This document shows positions 1-9,299 of a DNA stretch of 64,000 nt, in pieces. The notes beneath the pieces are model-generated. The model was not told the DNA's origin. It did not search any database and saw only the letters and a list, made by a program, of their open reading frames with translations. Made by a program: the position numbers and the translations under genes. Each line of letters begins with the position of its first letter. The stretch's first letter is position 1. The stretch is from contig JAKVAQ010000024.1 of the NCBI GenBank assembly GCA_022447665.1, positions 27,463 to 91,462 of the forward strand, in the 5' to 3' direction. The DNA is from Crocinitomicaceae bacterium. Its GTDB lineage: Bacteria; Bacteroidota; Bacteroidia; Flavobacteriales_D; Crocinitomicaceae.

Positions 1-329
1 ATCTTATCGTGAATGTAGGTTTCGTTTGATGCTGAAGCGTTATTAAAAACAATAGTTTCAACCGAATTCAAGCTAACCCCTAAATCCGTATACATATAAT
101 CGTTATACCCATCGGAACCTGAAGCACGTAGCACTAAAACATCTCCCCCATTGGCTTGGTTTAAAAACCATGTCATGGCTTCATCACTTTCACTCGCGCC
201 ACCCATTAGGCACACCCCTCCCTGAGCCTCAACATCAAGATCTATTGAAGAACCTGTAAGGTAAGAATCGTAATCTTGGGCGTACAACACCCAATAATTA
301 AATAAAAATAGAAGGAAAAATATTCGCAC
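1..329 (-). CDS. Cyanophycinase-like (peptidase S51 family) secreted protein, 3' end outside window
   Basis: Read from a GTG at 329, the frame gives a short signal peptide (ending near YAQ) followed by residues resembling the N-terminus of the cyanophycinase-like S51 family: a GGASESDEAMTWFL stretch, then GGDVLVLRASGSDGYNDYMY. In this family the Gly-rich segment precedes the catalytic Ser region, which lies beyond base 1. Homologues in Bacteroidota are exported and often carry a T9SS tail; that part is not visible here. A TAA immediately precedes the GTG in frame, so no longer start exists, and the gene lies 6 bases after the preceding lipoprotein stop, suggesting one transcript. Family assignment is from motif recognition only; substrate (cyanophycin or other isoaspartyl peptides) is unknown. 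Confidence 0.6.
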   Translation of the reverse strand, partial: MRIFFLLFLFNYWVLYAQDYDSYLTGSSIDLDVEAQGGVCLMGGASESDEAMTWFLNQANGGDVLVLRASGSDGYNDYMYTDLGVSLNSVETIVFNNASASNETYIHDK

Positions 330-335
330 TTAGGC

Positions 336-797
336 CTAGCAATCTTTAAATGTAAATGTCACTAACTCATCACGATCTTCTTGTCCAAAATTGATTTGAA
401 AAACCTCTTTTCCAACCGAAAATTCACCAGTGTAAGCATCGCCATTTTCAGGCATGAATGACATTGACACGCCCCATTCAATCTCACAAGGACCATAAGT
501 TTTATTGATCTCTCCATCAGCAGATTTAGCTACCAGAGCAAAGTAATCATAATCGCTTTCCTTTGAATAGAACTCATACCATAAGTGATCAATATCAGCT
601 ACATCCCAACCCATAATGGTTGTTGCCTGCACCTTATAATCTTCACTGTAATAAGCTACTGTGGTCTCATCTTTAGTGCACTCTTTTTCGCATTTTTTAT
701 CAAATGCTTTATCGTAATCTTTTTTTGATTCTTCTTTAGAACAAGAAGTAGCTATGAATGCAAAAGTTGCAAGGGAAAGAAGTATAATATTTCTCAT
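336..797 (-). CDS. Small lipoprotein of unknown function
   Basis: A 153-residue protein with a lipoprotein signal peptide: MRNIILL, a hydrophobic core, and lipobox ATSC with Cys at residue 19, followed by a very charged Lys/Glu/Asp linker containing a KKCEKECTK cysteine pair. The rest is acidic and beta-rich with no recognised domain. It should be anchored to a membrane facing the periplasm or surface. It is followed 6 bases later by the cyanophycinase-like gene and preceded by a broken gene fragment, so it may be at the head of its own short transcript. I do not recognise the family. Confidence 0.75.
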   Translation of the reverse strand: MRNIILLSLATFAFIATSCSKEESKKDYDKAFDKKCEKECTKDETTVAYYSEDYKVQATTIMGWDVADIDHLWYEFYSKESDYDYFALVAKSADGEINKTYGPCEIEWGVSMSFMPENGDAYTGEFSVGKEVFQINFGQEDRDELVTFTFKDC

Positions 798-879
798 TAT
801 GAATGATTTTAGTTGCTTAAAATTACGCTTGAAAGATTAGAATTCAAAATTTATTTAGAACGATAGAATAAATACGGAC

Positions 880-993
880 CTACCGTGCCACGTTCTTCTC
901 CCAAACGGACCACAATGAATCAAGCTCAGACTGAGCGTAGAGATTTGAATTGAAAAATCCCAAGAAGAATATAGAAACGAGCAGGAATTTCAT
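880..993 (-). pseudogene. 37-codon signal-peptide fragment, likely remnant of a TPR-type sensor gene
   Basis: ATG at 993 opens 37 codons: a clear signal peptide (MKFLLVSIFFLGFF... ending LYAQ) and then SELDSLWSVWEKN, ending at a TAG. The short helical segment after the signal peptide resembles the start of secreted TPR/SpoIIE or TPR-kinase sensors common in this phylum, such as the one at 34542. No continuation is found in any frame, so this is best read as a truncated remnant; a genuine small secreted peptide cannot be excluded. It begins 4 bases after the stop of the interrupted CCC-motif gene. Confidence 0.4.
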
Positions 994-997
994 TTAA

Positions 998-1300
998 CTA
1001 ACCATTTACAGCAATTAATGCAAAGAGCAGAATACCTTTAATTCCAAGTCCTATCCAAACACAAATTTTACCCGCCTCTATGCGCTTAAAGTATTTTTCG
1101 GCATATACGTTTCGGTTATTATCGTATTCATTGCGTAGCTCCTTTGCCTTTCATAATGCTGCCCCAGCAAGTCCCAAACCTATAATACTTACAAAAATAA
1201 TGGAGGCGATACCCATCGCAAGCACATCATTTGCACCTTTGAGTTTTCGTGTTCCGCTTAGTTCTTCTTGATCAAGTACTTCTTCCACAGACTGGGTCAA
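998..1300 (-). pseudogene. CCC-motif-like membrane protein interrupted by one in-frame TGA
   Basis: From a TTG at 1300, one base after the thiF stop, the frame runs 101 codons with a single in-frame TGA at 1153-1151 (codon 50). Before it lies a hydrophilic segment and a membrane helix (IASIIFVSIIGLGLAGAAL). After it lies KAKELRNEYDNN, a Tyr-containing linker, then RIEAGKICVWIGLGIKG and a second membrane helix. The order helix, short basic/Asn loop, K.GK.C.W.GL helix matches the Bacteroidota CCC-motif membrane family. Because the frame resumes perfectly, this is either a recent nonsense mutation, a sequencing error, or an unusual readthrough. There is no ATG start. Confidence 0.6.
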
Positions 1301-1301
1301 T

Positions 1302-2408
1302 TTAATAGGTATTCATTTCAGGATCAACTTCTAAAGCCCAGGCGTGGATCCCTCCGGTTAAATTAATAAGATTATTGAATCCTTGTTGTTCAAGATAGTT
1401 AATCGCTGCTGCGCTGCGCATACCATGATGACAGATAACAACAGTTTTTTTCTCTTTTTCAATCTCAGAAAGGTTGTTAGGTATCGAATTCAACGGAATC
1501 AATTTACTTTTCTCTATAGAGCAGATTTCATATTCGAATGGTTCGCGAACATCAATTAATTGAATGTCCTCGTTACTCAAAGTATTTGAGAGTTCCTTTG
1601 CTGTTATAGATTTCATTGTATCTGATTTAGTATCGCAAGAAAAGTCATAAGATTCTTCGAGCTTAGTCCTCTGAATATTCTCTGGGTTAGCCGTAATATT
1701 TAAATCGAGTTGGGTATTCTCCAATAGATTCATCACCCTAACCTTACCTGATAGGACTTTCCCATTTTTCAAAATTAACTTGAGACATTCGTTGGCCATA
1801 GCCGTTCCAACATATCCTGGCAATACGCCTAAGACACCAATTTCACTGCAATTAGGCACAGAATCTTCTTCAGGAGGGCTTGGGAATAAACAGCGATAAG
1901 TTGGTCCATTGCCTAAGTTAAAAACCGCAACCTGACCTTCGAATTTAAAAATCGAACCAAAGACCAAAGGTTTCTTTAGGATTGCAGTAGCATCACCCAC
2001 TAAATATCTCGTAGAAAAGTTATCGGTGCCATCAATAATTATGTCGTACGCAGCTAATGTATCCAATACATTTTCGCGATCTAAAAAGAAATCGTGAGCT
2101 ATAAATTCAATATGAGGATTTAGAGCTAAAAGAGCCTTAATAGCCTCAGAAACTTTAGACTTGCCTACACTCTCAACAGTATATAATACTTGACGTTGAA
2201 GGTTAGATTCATCGACAGTATCATTGTCAACAATCCCAATAGTTCCGATACCAGCTGCAGATAAATATTGAAGAATAGGAGATCCGAGGCCTCCAGCACC
2301 AACAACTAAGACCTTTGCATTTTTTAATGCTTCTTGTCCTTTTACACCAACCTCTTTAAGCTTTAGATGACGGTCGTAACGTGCTATTTCTTCTATTGAT
2401 AGGTTCAT
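1302..2408 (-). CDS. thiF: ThiF/MoeB-family sulfur-carrier adenylyltransferase fused to rhodanese
   Basis: Adenylates the ThiS C-terminus for thiazole sulfur transfer. Residues about 1-240 are the E1-like fold: nucleotide loop GAGGLGSPILQYLSAAGIG, DGTDNFSTRYLVGDA, and the conserved Cys in VPNCSEIGVLG. Residues about 265-368 are a rhodanese domain with active-site loop CHHGMRS, which likely supplies persulfide sulfur. The ATG at 2408 overlaps the thiH stop as ATGA, so it is preferred over an upstream ATG at 2426. The usual structural-zinc cysteines look eroded: GPTYRCLFP keeps only one Cys of the first pair and no second CxxC is visible. Operon position after thiH supports ThiF over MoeB. The fusion may also serve MoaD-like carriers. 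Confidence 0.88.
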   Translation of the reverse strand: MNLSIEEIARYDRHLKLKEVGVKGQEALKNAKVLVVGAGGLGSPILQYLSAAGIGTIGIVDNDTVDESNLQRQVLYTVESVGKSKVSEAIKALLALNPHIEFIAHDFFLDRENVLDTLAAYDIIIDGTDNFSTRYLVGDATAILKKPLVFGSIFKFEGQVAVFNLGNGPTYRCLFPSPPEEDSVPNCSEIGVLGVLPGYVGTAMANECLKLILKNGKVLSGKVRVMNLLENTQLDLNITANPENIQRTKLEESYDFSCDTKSDTMKSITAKELSNTLSNEDIQLIDVREPFEYEICSIEKSKLIPLNSIPNNLSEIEKEKKTVVICHHGMRSAAAINYLEQQGFNNLINLTGGIHAWALEVDPEMNTY

Positions 2409-3514
2409 TGCAATACAGGATCCCAATCTTTGAAAACTGGATCGTATCCTTTTTCCTTAATCACTTTTACAAATTCAGAAGTTGGACGGTTATCGTCGAT
2501 TTCAAATTGCTCTAAGTTTGCATTCGGGTTGGCGTATCCTCCAGGATCGGTTTTAGAATCAGCCGAAATTGAAGTTATCCCTAATGAAATCACATTATTT
2601 CTAAAATTCTCCGATTCCCTTGTAGACAGGGAAAGTTCAACCTCTTCGTTGAAGATTCTATAAGCACAAATTAGCTGAAGTAATTGGCGATCTGTCATCA
2701 CCGATTTTAATTCTATACCTCCCGCGCAAGGACGTAGTCGTGGAAATGAAACCGTGTATTTAGTTTGCCAAAATTTTCTTTCGAGATAATTCAAATGGGC
2801 AGCACAAAAGAAACTGTCTACACGCCAGTCCTCTAGCCCAATCAATACTCCAAGACCCATTTTATGGATTCCGGCTTCGCCTAATCTATCATGAGTCTCT
2901 AACCTATATTGGAAGTTTGATTTTCTTCCTTTAGGATGATGTTTTTTATAATCTTCTTCTCTATATGTTTCTTGGTATACCAAAACGGTATTCAAGCCTT
3001 CATCAATTAGTTCTTTGTAATCGTCTACCTCAAGAGGCTGCACTTCAATTGCAATATGAGAAAAATAAGGCTTGATTAACCTTATGGCGTTTTTAAAATA
3101 TTCCACCCCAACAGTCTTGTTGGCTTCGCCGGTTACGATTAAAACATGATCATAGCCTAATCCTTTAATCACTTTCACCTCTTCTAGAATTTCCTCATCA
3201 CTCAAGGTTTTACGAGGGATTTTTACATCCAAGCTAAAGCCACAATACGTACAAATGTTTTGGCACTCATTACTTAAGTAAAGAGGAATATACATTTGCA
3301 AGGTTTTACCAAAACGCTTTTGAGTTAGACCTTGACTCAATTGAGCCATTTGCTCCAAATAAGGCTCAGCTGCTGGAGAAATTAAAGCTTTAAAATCTTC
3401 TAAATCTCTTCTGTCTTTAGACAAAGCTTGCTCAACATCAAGTGCAGTCTTATTGTAGATCGAAGCTTTAACTTCATCCCAATTCAAATTGTCGATATTG
3501 AATCTATTATTCAT
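2405..3514 (-). CDS. thiH: 2-iminoacetate synthase (tyrosine lyase)
   Basis: Radical SAM enzyme that cleaves tyrosine to dehydroglycine and p-cresol, feeding ThiG. The CxxxCxxC iron-sulfur motif is visible as CQNICTYCGFS near residue 88, in a 369-residue protein of normal length, with the family C-terminal region (FPRLRPCAGG, then SLSTRES). Its ATG overlaps the thiG stop by one base and its TGA overlaps the thiF ATG, showing tight translational coupling. Choice of ThiH (rather than the oxygen-using ThiO) implies an anaerobic-type route to the glycine imine. Confidence 0.95.
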   Translation of the reverse strand: MNNRFNIDNLNWDEVKASIYNKTALDVEQALSKDRRDLEDFKALISPAAEPYLEQMAQLSQGLTQKRFGKTLQMYIPLYLSNECQNICTYCGFSLDVKIPRKTLSDEEILEEVKVIKGLGYDHVLIVTGEANKTVGVEYFKNAIRLIKPYFSHIAIEVQPLEVDDYKELIDEGLNTVLVYQETYREEDYKKHHPKGRKSNFQYRLETHDRLGEAGIHKMGLGVLIGLEDWRVDSFFCAAHLNYLERKFWQTKYTVSFPRLRPCAGGIELKSVMTDRQLLQLICAYRIFNEEVELSLSTRESENFRNNVISLGITSISADSKTDPGGYANPNANLEQFEIDDNRPTSEFVKVIKEKGYDPVFKDWDPVLQ

Positions 3515-4284
3515 TATGCGTCTAGAAAACTAGTTAAAGGACTGCTGGCTTCAGCTTTATTTGAACTTTTAGCAAGCTTCGCTTCATAAGCCATTCTACC
3601 AGCTTCAACAGCTAACTTAAATGCCTCGGCCATTTGAACTGGGTTTTCAGAAACAGCAATAGCAGTATTCACTAAAACTGCATCTGCTCCTAATTCCATG
3701 GCTTCAGCAGCATGGGATGGTGCACCAATTCCTGCGTCCACAACAACAGGTACATTGCTTTGTTCAACAATAATTTCAATAAATTCTCTGGTTTTTACTC
3801 CTTTATTACTTCCAATTGGAGAACCAAGTGGCATTACTGCAGCCGTACCTGCATCCTCTAATCTTTTGCAAAGCACAGGATCTGCATGAATGTATGGAAA
3901 GACCGTAAACCCTCGTTTAGCAAGCTCCTCAGTTGCGTTTAATGTCTCAATTGGATCTGGAAGTAAATACTTAGGATCTGGATGAATTTCTAGTTTAAGA
4001 AGGTTTGTTTCCATTGCTTCACGAGCAAGTTCAGCTGCGAAAACAGCTTCCTTCGCAGTTCTAACCCCAGAAGTATTTGGTAGAAGTTGAATATGCGAAT
4101 GTCTCAGATGCGATAAAATATCATCGCTAGAATCATTTGCATCAACTCTTTTTAATGCTACCGTTACTAATTCTGAACCTGAGGCTAAAAGTGCCTCTTC
4201 CATTAATAAACTCGAGCTGAACTTACCTGTTCCGGTAAATAATCTCGAAGTAAATTCTGTATTTCCTACTTTAAGCTTGCTCAT
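3514..4284 (-). CDS. thiG: Thiazole synthase
   Basis: Forms the thiazole phosphate ring from deoxyxylulose phosphate, dehydroglycine and ThiS thiocarboxylate. The 256-residue TIM barrel shows the family landmarks: [10 protein letters not shown] near the N-terminus, the catalytic Lys region [43 protein letters not shown], and the phosphate-binding [22 protein letters not shown] segment. Overlaps thiE by 14 bases upstream and thiH by 1 base downstream. Complete, with no anomalies. Confidence 0.96.
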   Translation of the reverse strand: MSKLKVGNTEFTSRLFTGTGKFSSSLLMEEALLASGSELVTVALKRVDANDSSDDILSHLRHSHIQLLPNTSGVRTAKEAVFAAELAREAMETNLLKLEIHPDPKYLLPDPIETLNATEELAKRGFTVFPYIHADPVLCKRLEDAGTAAVMPLGSPIGSNKGVKTREFIEIIVEQSNVPVVVDAGIGAPSHAAEAMELGADAVLVNTAIAVSENPVQMAEAFKLAVEAGRMAYEAKLAKSSNKAEASSPLTSFLDA

Positions 4285-4900
4285 AAACTAGGTTTTTCGT
4301 TATGTCTTTTAATCTATTCTCTTGAATTAATCTATCTATCATTCCTGAGGCCGCAATTCCAAACAATCCTGTGTCCAATAGTGGATTTATATCCTCAGTA
4401 TCTATACCGCCTATGCCTACAACCGGAGTATTTATTCCTTCAGCTTTAAGCTTATCTAAAATTCTTTTATACCCCTCCAAACCAAGTATTGGACTTAGCT
4501 TCTTTTTGGTATTTGTGAATCTAAATGGCCCTAAACCAACATAGTCAACACCTGCGTTGACTTGTAAAATCACATCCTCAATTGTATTGGCAGTTCCGCC
4601 AATAATTTTTCTTCCTAAAACTTCTCGCGCAACATAGGCCGACTCGTCATTTAATCCAAGATGCACTCCATCTGCATTGGAATTCTTAGCCACTTGAATA
4701 TTATCGTTTATGATAAGTTTTGCCCCGTACTCCTCGGTAATCCTTCTGCATTCAAGTGCGGTGTTCAAGTAAACTTCGTCAGAAACATTCTTCATTCTAA
4801 GTTGAACCCAGTCACCCGCTTGCTCGCAAAAACTACGACACTTTTCTATATGCGTTTGCGCATCAGAACCAGTGGTGATATATTGAAGCTTACTTATCAT
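4271..4900 (-). CDS. thiE: Thiamine phosphate synthase
   Basis: Couples HMP-PP with thiazole phosphate. The 209-residue barrel contains [54 protein letters not shown] and VVGIGGID, the substrate- and phosphate-binding elements of ThiE, with the Thr/Lys-rich loop after GPFRFT expected to bind pyrophosphate. This copy keeps those residues, unlike the shorter paralogue at 5622, and is therefore the likely true synthase. ATGA overlap with thiD. Confidence 0.93.
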   Translation of the reverse strand: MISKLQYITTGSDAQTHIEKCRSFCEQAGDWVQLRMKNVSDEVYLNTALECRRITEEYGAKLIINDNIQVAKNSNADGVHLGLNDESAYVAREVLGRKIIGGTANTIEDVILQVNAGVDYVGLGPFRFTNTKKKLSPILGLEGYKRILDKLKAEGINTPVVGIGGIDTEDINPLLDTGLFGIAASGMIDRLIQENRLKDITKNLVYEQA

Positions 4901-5634
4901 TTCTTATGGTAGCCTAAAAGGGTTTTATTGCTTTCAAGCAGAGCCGTCACATATTTCTTTGCGTTAAGACTAGCTCGTTTTAATTTATAGCCGTTTGCAA
5001 GGTTTGCTGTTAAAGCTGCTGCTAATGTGCAACCAGACCCATGCTTTGCTGTTGCTGCTTTTGAATAATTATTTAAGTTGAAAAGATGCTCTCCTTTTTC
5101 AAAGATCATGTCCTTCCCTAAATCGGCTTCATTATGTCCACCTTTCAAATAAACCACAGTTTTCTCAGCTAAAGTATTCCCAGCTTTAACTCCTGTTGAA
5201 GAAGTAATTTTCTCAGCTTCTTCCCAGTTAGGTGTTATGTAATCGACCGATTCGAGCACCTCATCAATAATCTCCATTTGACCTTTAAACTCAGGACCAG
5301 AAGAAATTGAAAGAATGGGATCCCAAATAATTTTAGTCTTCGGACTAAGAAGCTCCCTAATTCTTAGGATTGTTGACCAATTTTCTATTAAACCAATCTT
5401 CACCCATTCAATTTTATACTGCTCAATTAATGGTTTTAACTGTTGAAGAATTAAATCTTCACTTAAATAATTGAACTCGAAAAATTTATCCTCTGTCTGA
5501 ACTGTATTCGCCGTGTTCACCGCAAGGCCATAAACCTTATGCTGCTCAAATGTCTTCAAATCAGCAAGAACACCAGCCCCAGCTGATGGATCAAATCCAC
5601 CTATGGTCAATACTATCGGTCTTACTCTTGACAT
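4897..5634 (-). CDS. thiD: Hydroxymethylpyrimidine / phosphomethylpyrimidine kinase
   Basis: Phosphorylates HMP to HMP-PP. The 245-residue ribokinase-like protein has GGFDPSAGAGVLADLKTFE at the start, DPILSISSG, DYITPNWEEAEKI, and the nucleotide-binding C-terminal motif AKHGSGCTLAAALTANLANG, in which the Asp of the usual anion-hole GSGC region is preceded by His. Overlaps the upstream tenI-like gene by 13 bases and the downstream thiE by 4, so the operon is continuous. Confidence 0.94.
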   Translation of the reverse strand: MSRVRPIVLTIGGFDPSAGAGVLADLKTFEQHKVYGLAVNTANTVQTEDKFFEFNYLSEDLILQQLKPLIEQYKIEWVKIGLIENWSTILRIRELLSPKTKIIWDPILSISSGPEFKGQMEIIDEVLESVDYITPNWEEAEKITSSTGVKAGNTLAEKTVVYLKGGHNEADLGKDMIFEKGEHLFNLNNYSKAATAKHGSGCTLAAALTANLANGYKLKRASLNAKKYVTALLESNKTLLGYHKK

Positions 5635-6191
5635 TCGTTAATGGCTTTTTTAAGTTCGTTAATTGGATCATTAGCCTCCCAAATCGCTCCGCAAAGTGCT
5701 ACACCACTAAAACCAATTGGTTTCATTTCTGAAATACTCTCTGGAGTAATTCCTCCAAGAGCAATAGTTTGAGCCTCGTTTCTTTGAAAAAAGGAAACCA
5801 AATCGTCAGTGTTGAACTTCGACTCATATCCTTTTTTTGAAATCGAATTTTTAATTGGACTTAAAAAAGTGTACTCCGTTTTATTCGTGGCATTTATCAC
5901 CTCATCAAAAGAATGACAAGCGGCGGAAATGTACTTCCCTTCTTCCCATTGATCAGTGCTTCTTTTATGGACACCAGAAATATTGGCTTCAAGATTAAAG
6001 CCATTAGATCCATGCACAATCATACGATTATGGTGTTCGGATTTGAAGTTATTTATCCAATTATTAAGCTCCACTTCTGAAAATTTTGGTTTGCGGACGT
6101 GAAGAGAAAATTCATGCTCATCAAGCATTTCTTTCAAAAGAGAAATCTCTTTACTGGAGTTTTCTTCTCCGGTGATGAGCAGTAATTTCAA
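5622..6191 (-). CDS. Second ThiE-family protein, TenI-like (possible thiazole tautomerase)
   Basis: A 189-residue ThiE-family barrel shorter than the 4271 paralogue. It keeps the SAACHSFDE segment, which carries the His/Ser used by TenI for thiazole aromatisation, plus the phosphate loop ALGGITPES, but lacks the Asn-Asp and Lys/Arg pyrophosphate residues of ThiE (the corresponding stretch reads IVHGSNGFNLEANISGVH). Family knowledge says TenI converts the ThiG product to its aromatic tautomer; that role is inferred. It starts 1 base after the thiC stop. Confidence 0.75.
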   Translation of the reverse strand: MKLLLITGEENSSKEISLLKEMLDEHEFSLHVRKPKFSEVELNNWINNFKSEHHNRMIVHGSNGFNLEANISGVHKRSTDQWEEGKYISAACHSFDEVINATNKTEYTFLSPIKNSISKKGYESKFNTDDLVSFFQRNEAQTIALGGITPESISEMKPIGFSGVALCGAIWEANDPINELKKAINECQE

Positions 6192-6192
6192 T

Positions 6193-8109
<1,917 letters not shown>

Positions 8110-8310
8110 CTAGCCACCTTGAGTAGCTGTAATCACAAGAATTCGATCGTTTTCAGTCAATGCAGTATTGTTCCATTGATCTTTCTGAATAACGTTCTCA
8201 TTCAAGGCTACTGCGATTCCAGGTTTATCAGTAAGTTCTTTTTCTGAAAGAAATGAATGTAGATCATTCGCTTCAGAAGAACATGCTTCGCCATTATAAA
8301 ATAAGTTCAT
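8110..8310 (-). CDS. thiS: Sulfur carrier protein ThiS
   Basis: A 66-residue ubiquitin-like protein ending in the required Gly-Gly (ITATQGG), which ThiF adenylates and which becomes a thiocarboxylate sulfur donor for ThiG. First gene after the TPP riboswitch; the aptamer ends about 60 bases before its ATG. Length and C-terminus match the family. Confidence 0.93.
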   Translation of the reverse strand: MNLFYNGEACSSEANDLHSFLSEKELTDKPGIAVALNENVIQKDQWNNTALTENDRILVITATQGG

Positions 8311-8334
8311 TCAAATTTTAATGTGATAGCCCGA

Positions 8335-8375
8335 GAAAATGAAAAGGAGGGAACTCTCCAAAGATTTCACTTTTC
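8335..8375 (-). promoter_or_regulatory. Hairpin overlapping the riboswitch P1 stem (candidate expression platform)
   Basis: On the minus strand GAAAAGTGAAA can pair with TTTCATTTTC, with an inner GGAG/CTCC stem. The first arm includes the AAAGT needed for aptamer P1, so the two structures are mutually exclusive. No uridine run follows, so it does not look like a simple intrinsic terminator; the output mechanism is uncertain. Confidence 0.5.
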
Positions 8376-8446
8376 CCTTCGCCCGGATTATCGGTTTCAG
8401 GTTCTAAGGGTATTTCTCAGCCCTACTTAAAGAGCACCCCTAAAGT
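8369..8446 (-). promoter_or_regulatory. TPP (THI-box) riboswitch aptamer
   Basis: Reading the minus strand, the leader contains the diagnostic TPP-binding elements in order: AGGGGTGCTC, then GGGCTGAGAAATACCC, then AGAACCTGA, then a degenerate GATAATCCGGGCGAAGGGA. A P1 stem forms between ACTTT (8446-8442) and AAAGT (8373-8369). Position directly before thiS-thiC and the rest of the thiamine operon fits feedback control by thiamine pyrophosphate. Confidence 0.95.
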
Positions 8447-8454
8447 CTTCCTAA

Positions 8455-8462
8455 CAAATTTA
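8455..8462 (-). promoter_or_regulatory. -7 promoter box of the thiamine operon
   Basis: TAAATTTG on the minus strand is an exact match to the Bacteroidota TAnnTTTG box and sits about 9 bases before the riboswitch P1, as expected for a transcript that begins just ahead of the aptamer. The -33 TTG is not exact. Confidence 0.6.
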
Positions 8463-8495
8463 GGAATATATAAAGAGAATAACCGTGTTTGGGAT

Positions 8496-8972
8496 TTAAA
8501 GTTTATCAACAATGTTTACAACCTCGTTGAGCCATGAATCCGAGCTTGAAGATAAAGTGGTATGACTGAAAGATTTTGACTTTATTTCATTCAGGAAATT
8601 ATCTGTCTCGAGACCCAATAAATCGTCACCAGAAGTATTAGGAAGAAGGATATAATGGTCGGGCTCTAGGATATCGATGTTCTTGGAGATCCACTCATCG
8701 CAAGATCCAAATTCTTTTTCTGAATAGAGTTTTAAAGTAATTAAGTCAGAAAAGCAGATAAGAACATCAGGGTATTGTGAGGTTCCTTTATTGTCTCTAT
8801 CGGCCTGTTCCAGAGCTATATCAAGAATATCATCTTTAGATAATGAATCACCAGTTTCAATACGTTCCATTAAATAACTTGGAACATAGAAAGTACTGAA
8901 GTGAGCTGCCAGTTCTTTGGCGAGGTTTTCAGATGTATTGGAAAGATTTCCTGAAAGAACAATTTTTTTCAT
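8496..8972 (-). CDS. NadR-like/AAA-type ATPase family protein with a degenerate P-loop
   Basis: The 158-residue protein resembles, along its length, the ribosylnicotinamide-kinase-like ATPase found beside PnuC transporters: LAKELAAHF, YVPSYLMERIE for the usual VPEYAR..LE, DILDIALEQ, DLITLKLYSE for DLxVLKIWSE, and FGSCDEWISKNI for YGxCxPWI. The expected N-terminal Walker A (GxESTGKST type) is replaced by GNLSNTSEN, with no Lys, so ATP hydrolysis by the usual route looks impossible. It sits 23 bases after clpS and just upstream of the TPP riboswitch. Function unknown; a non-catalytic regulator or a decayed kinase are both possible. Confidence 0.6.
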   Translation of the reverse strand: MKKIVLSGNLSNTSENLAKELAAHFSTFYVPSYLMERIETGDSLSKDDILDIALEQADRDNKGTSQYPDVLICFSDLITLKLYSEKEFGSCDEWISKNIDILEPDHYILLPNTSGDDLLGLETDNFLNEIKSKSFSHTTLSSSSDSWLNEVVNIVDKL

Positions 8973-8995
8973 GAAAGGGATTTGGCTATTTCTTC

Positions 8996-9298
8996 CTAAT
9001 GGATTTTGGCGTCAATACCTCTTTCTGTTAATGCTTCACGTTGAGGCTTAAGGAATTCATATGTTCCTTCTTTAACCGCACATTTACCATTGTAATGGAT
9101 AATCCAAGTGCATTGTTCAGCCTGAATTACTTCATGCTTACAAACTTTTACTAATGAATTGATTACATGATCAAATGTATTTACATCATCATTGTAAATC
9201 ACCAATTGTTTCCCAGGAACTTCCTCTACTAAAACGTCCAATTCCGCATCCGTCTGTTCTTGCTCTTGCGGGTCGTAATTTTTAATCCACTTATTCAT
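8996..9298 (-). CDS. clpS: ATP-dependent Clp protease adaptor ClpS
   Basis: A 100-residue protein with the ClpS core: VIYNDDVNTFDHVINSLVKVCKH, then EAEQ-like region QAEQCTWIIHYNGKCAVKEG. The NDDxNTFxxV segment binds N-degron substrates and hands them to ClpA/ClpC-type unfoldases. The disordered N-terminus is as usual. Its ATG lies 1 base after the stop of the giant gene, so the two are co-transcribed. Confidence 0.92.
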   Translation of the reverse strand: MNKWIKNYDPQEQEQTDAELDVLVEEVPGKQLVIYNDDVNTFDHVINSLVKVCKHEVIQAEQCTWIIHYNGKCAVKEGTYEFLKPQREALTERGIDAKIH

Positions 9299-9299
9299 G

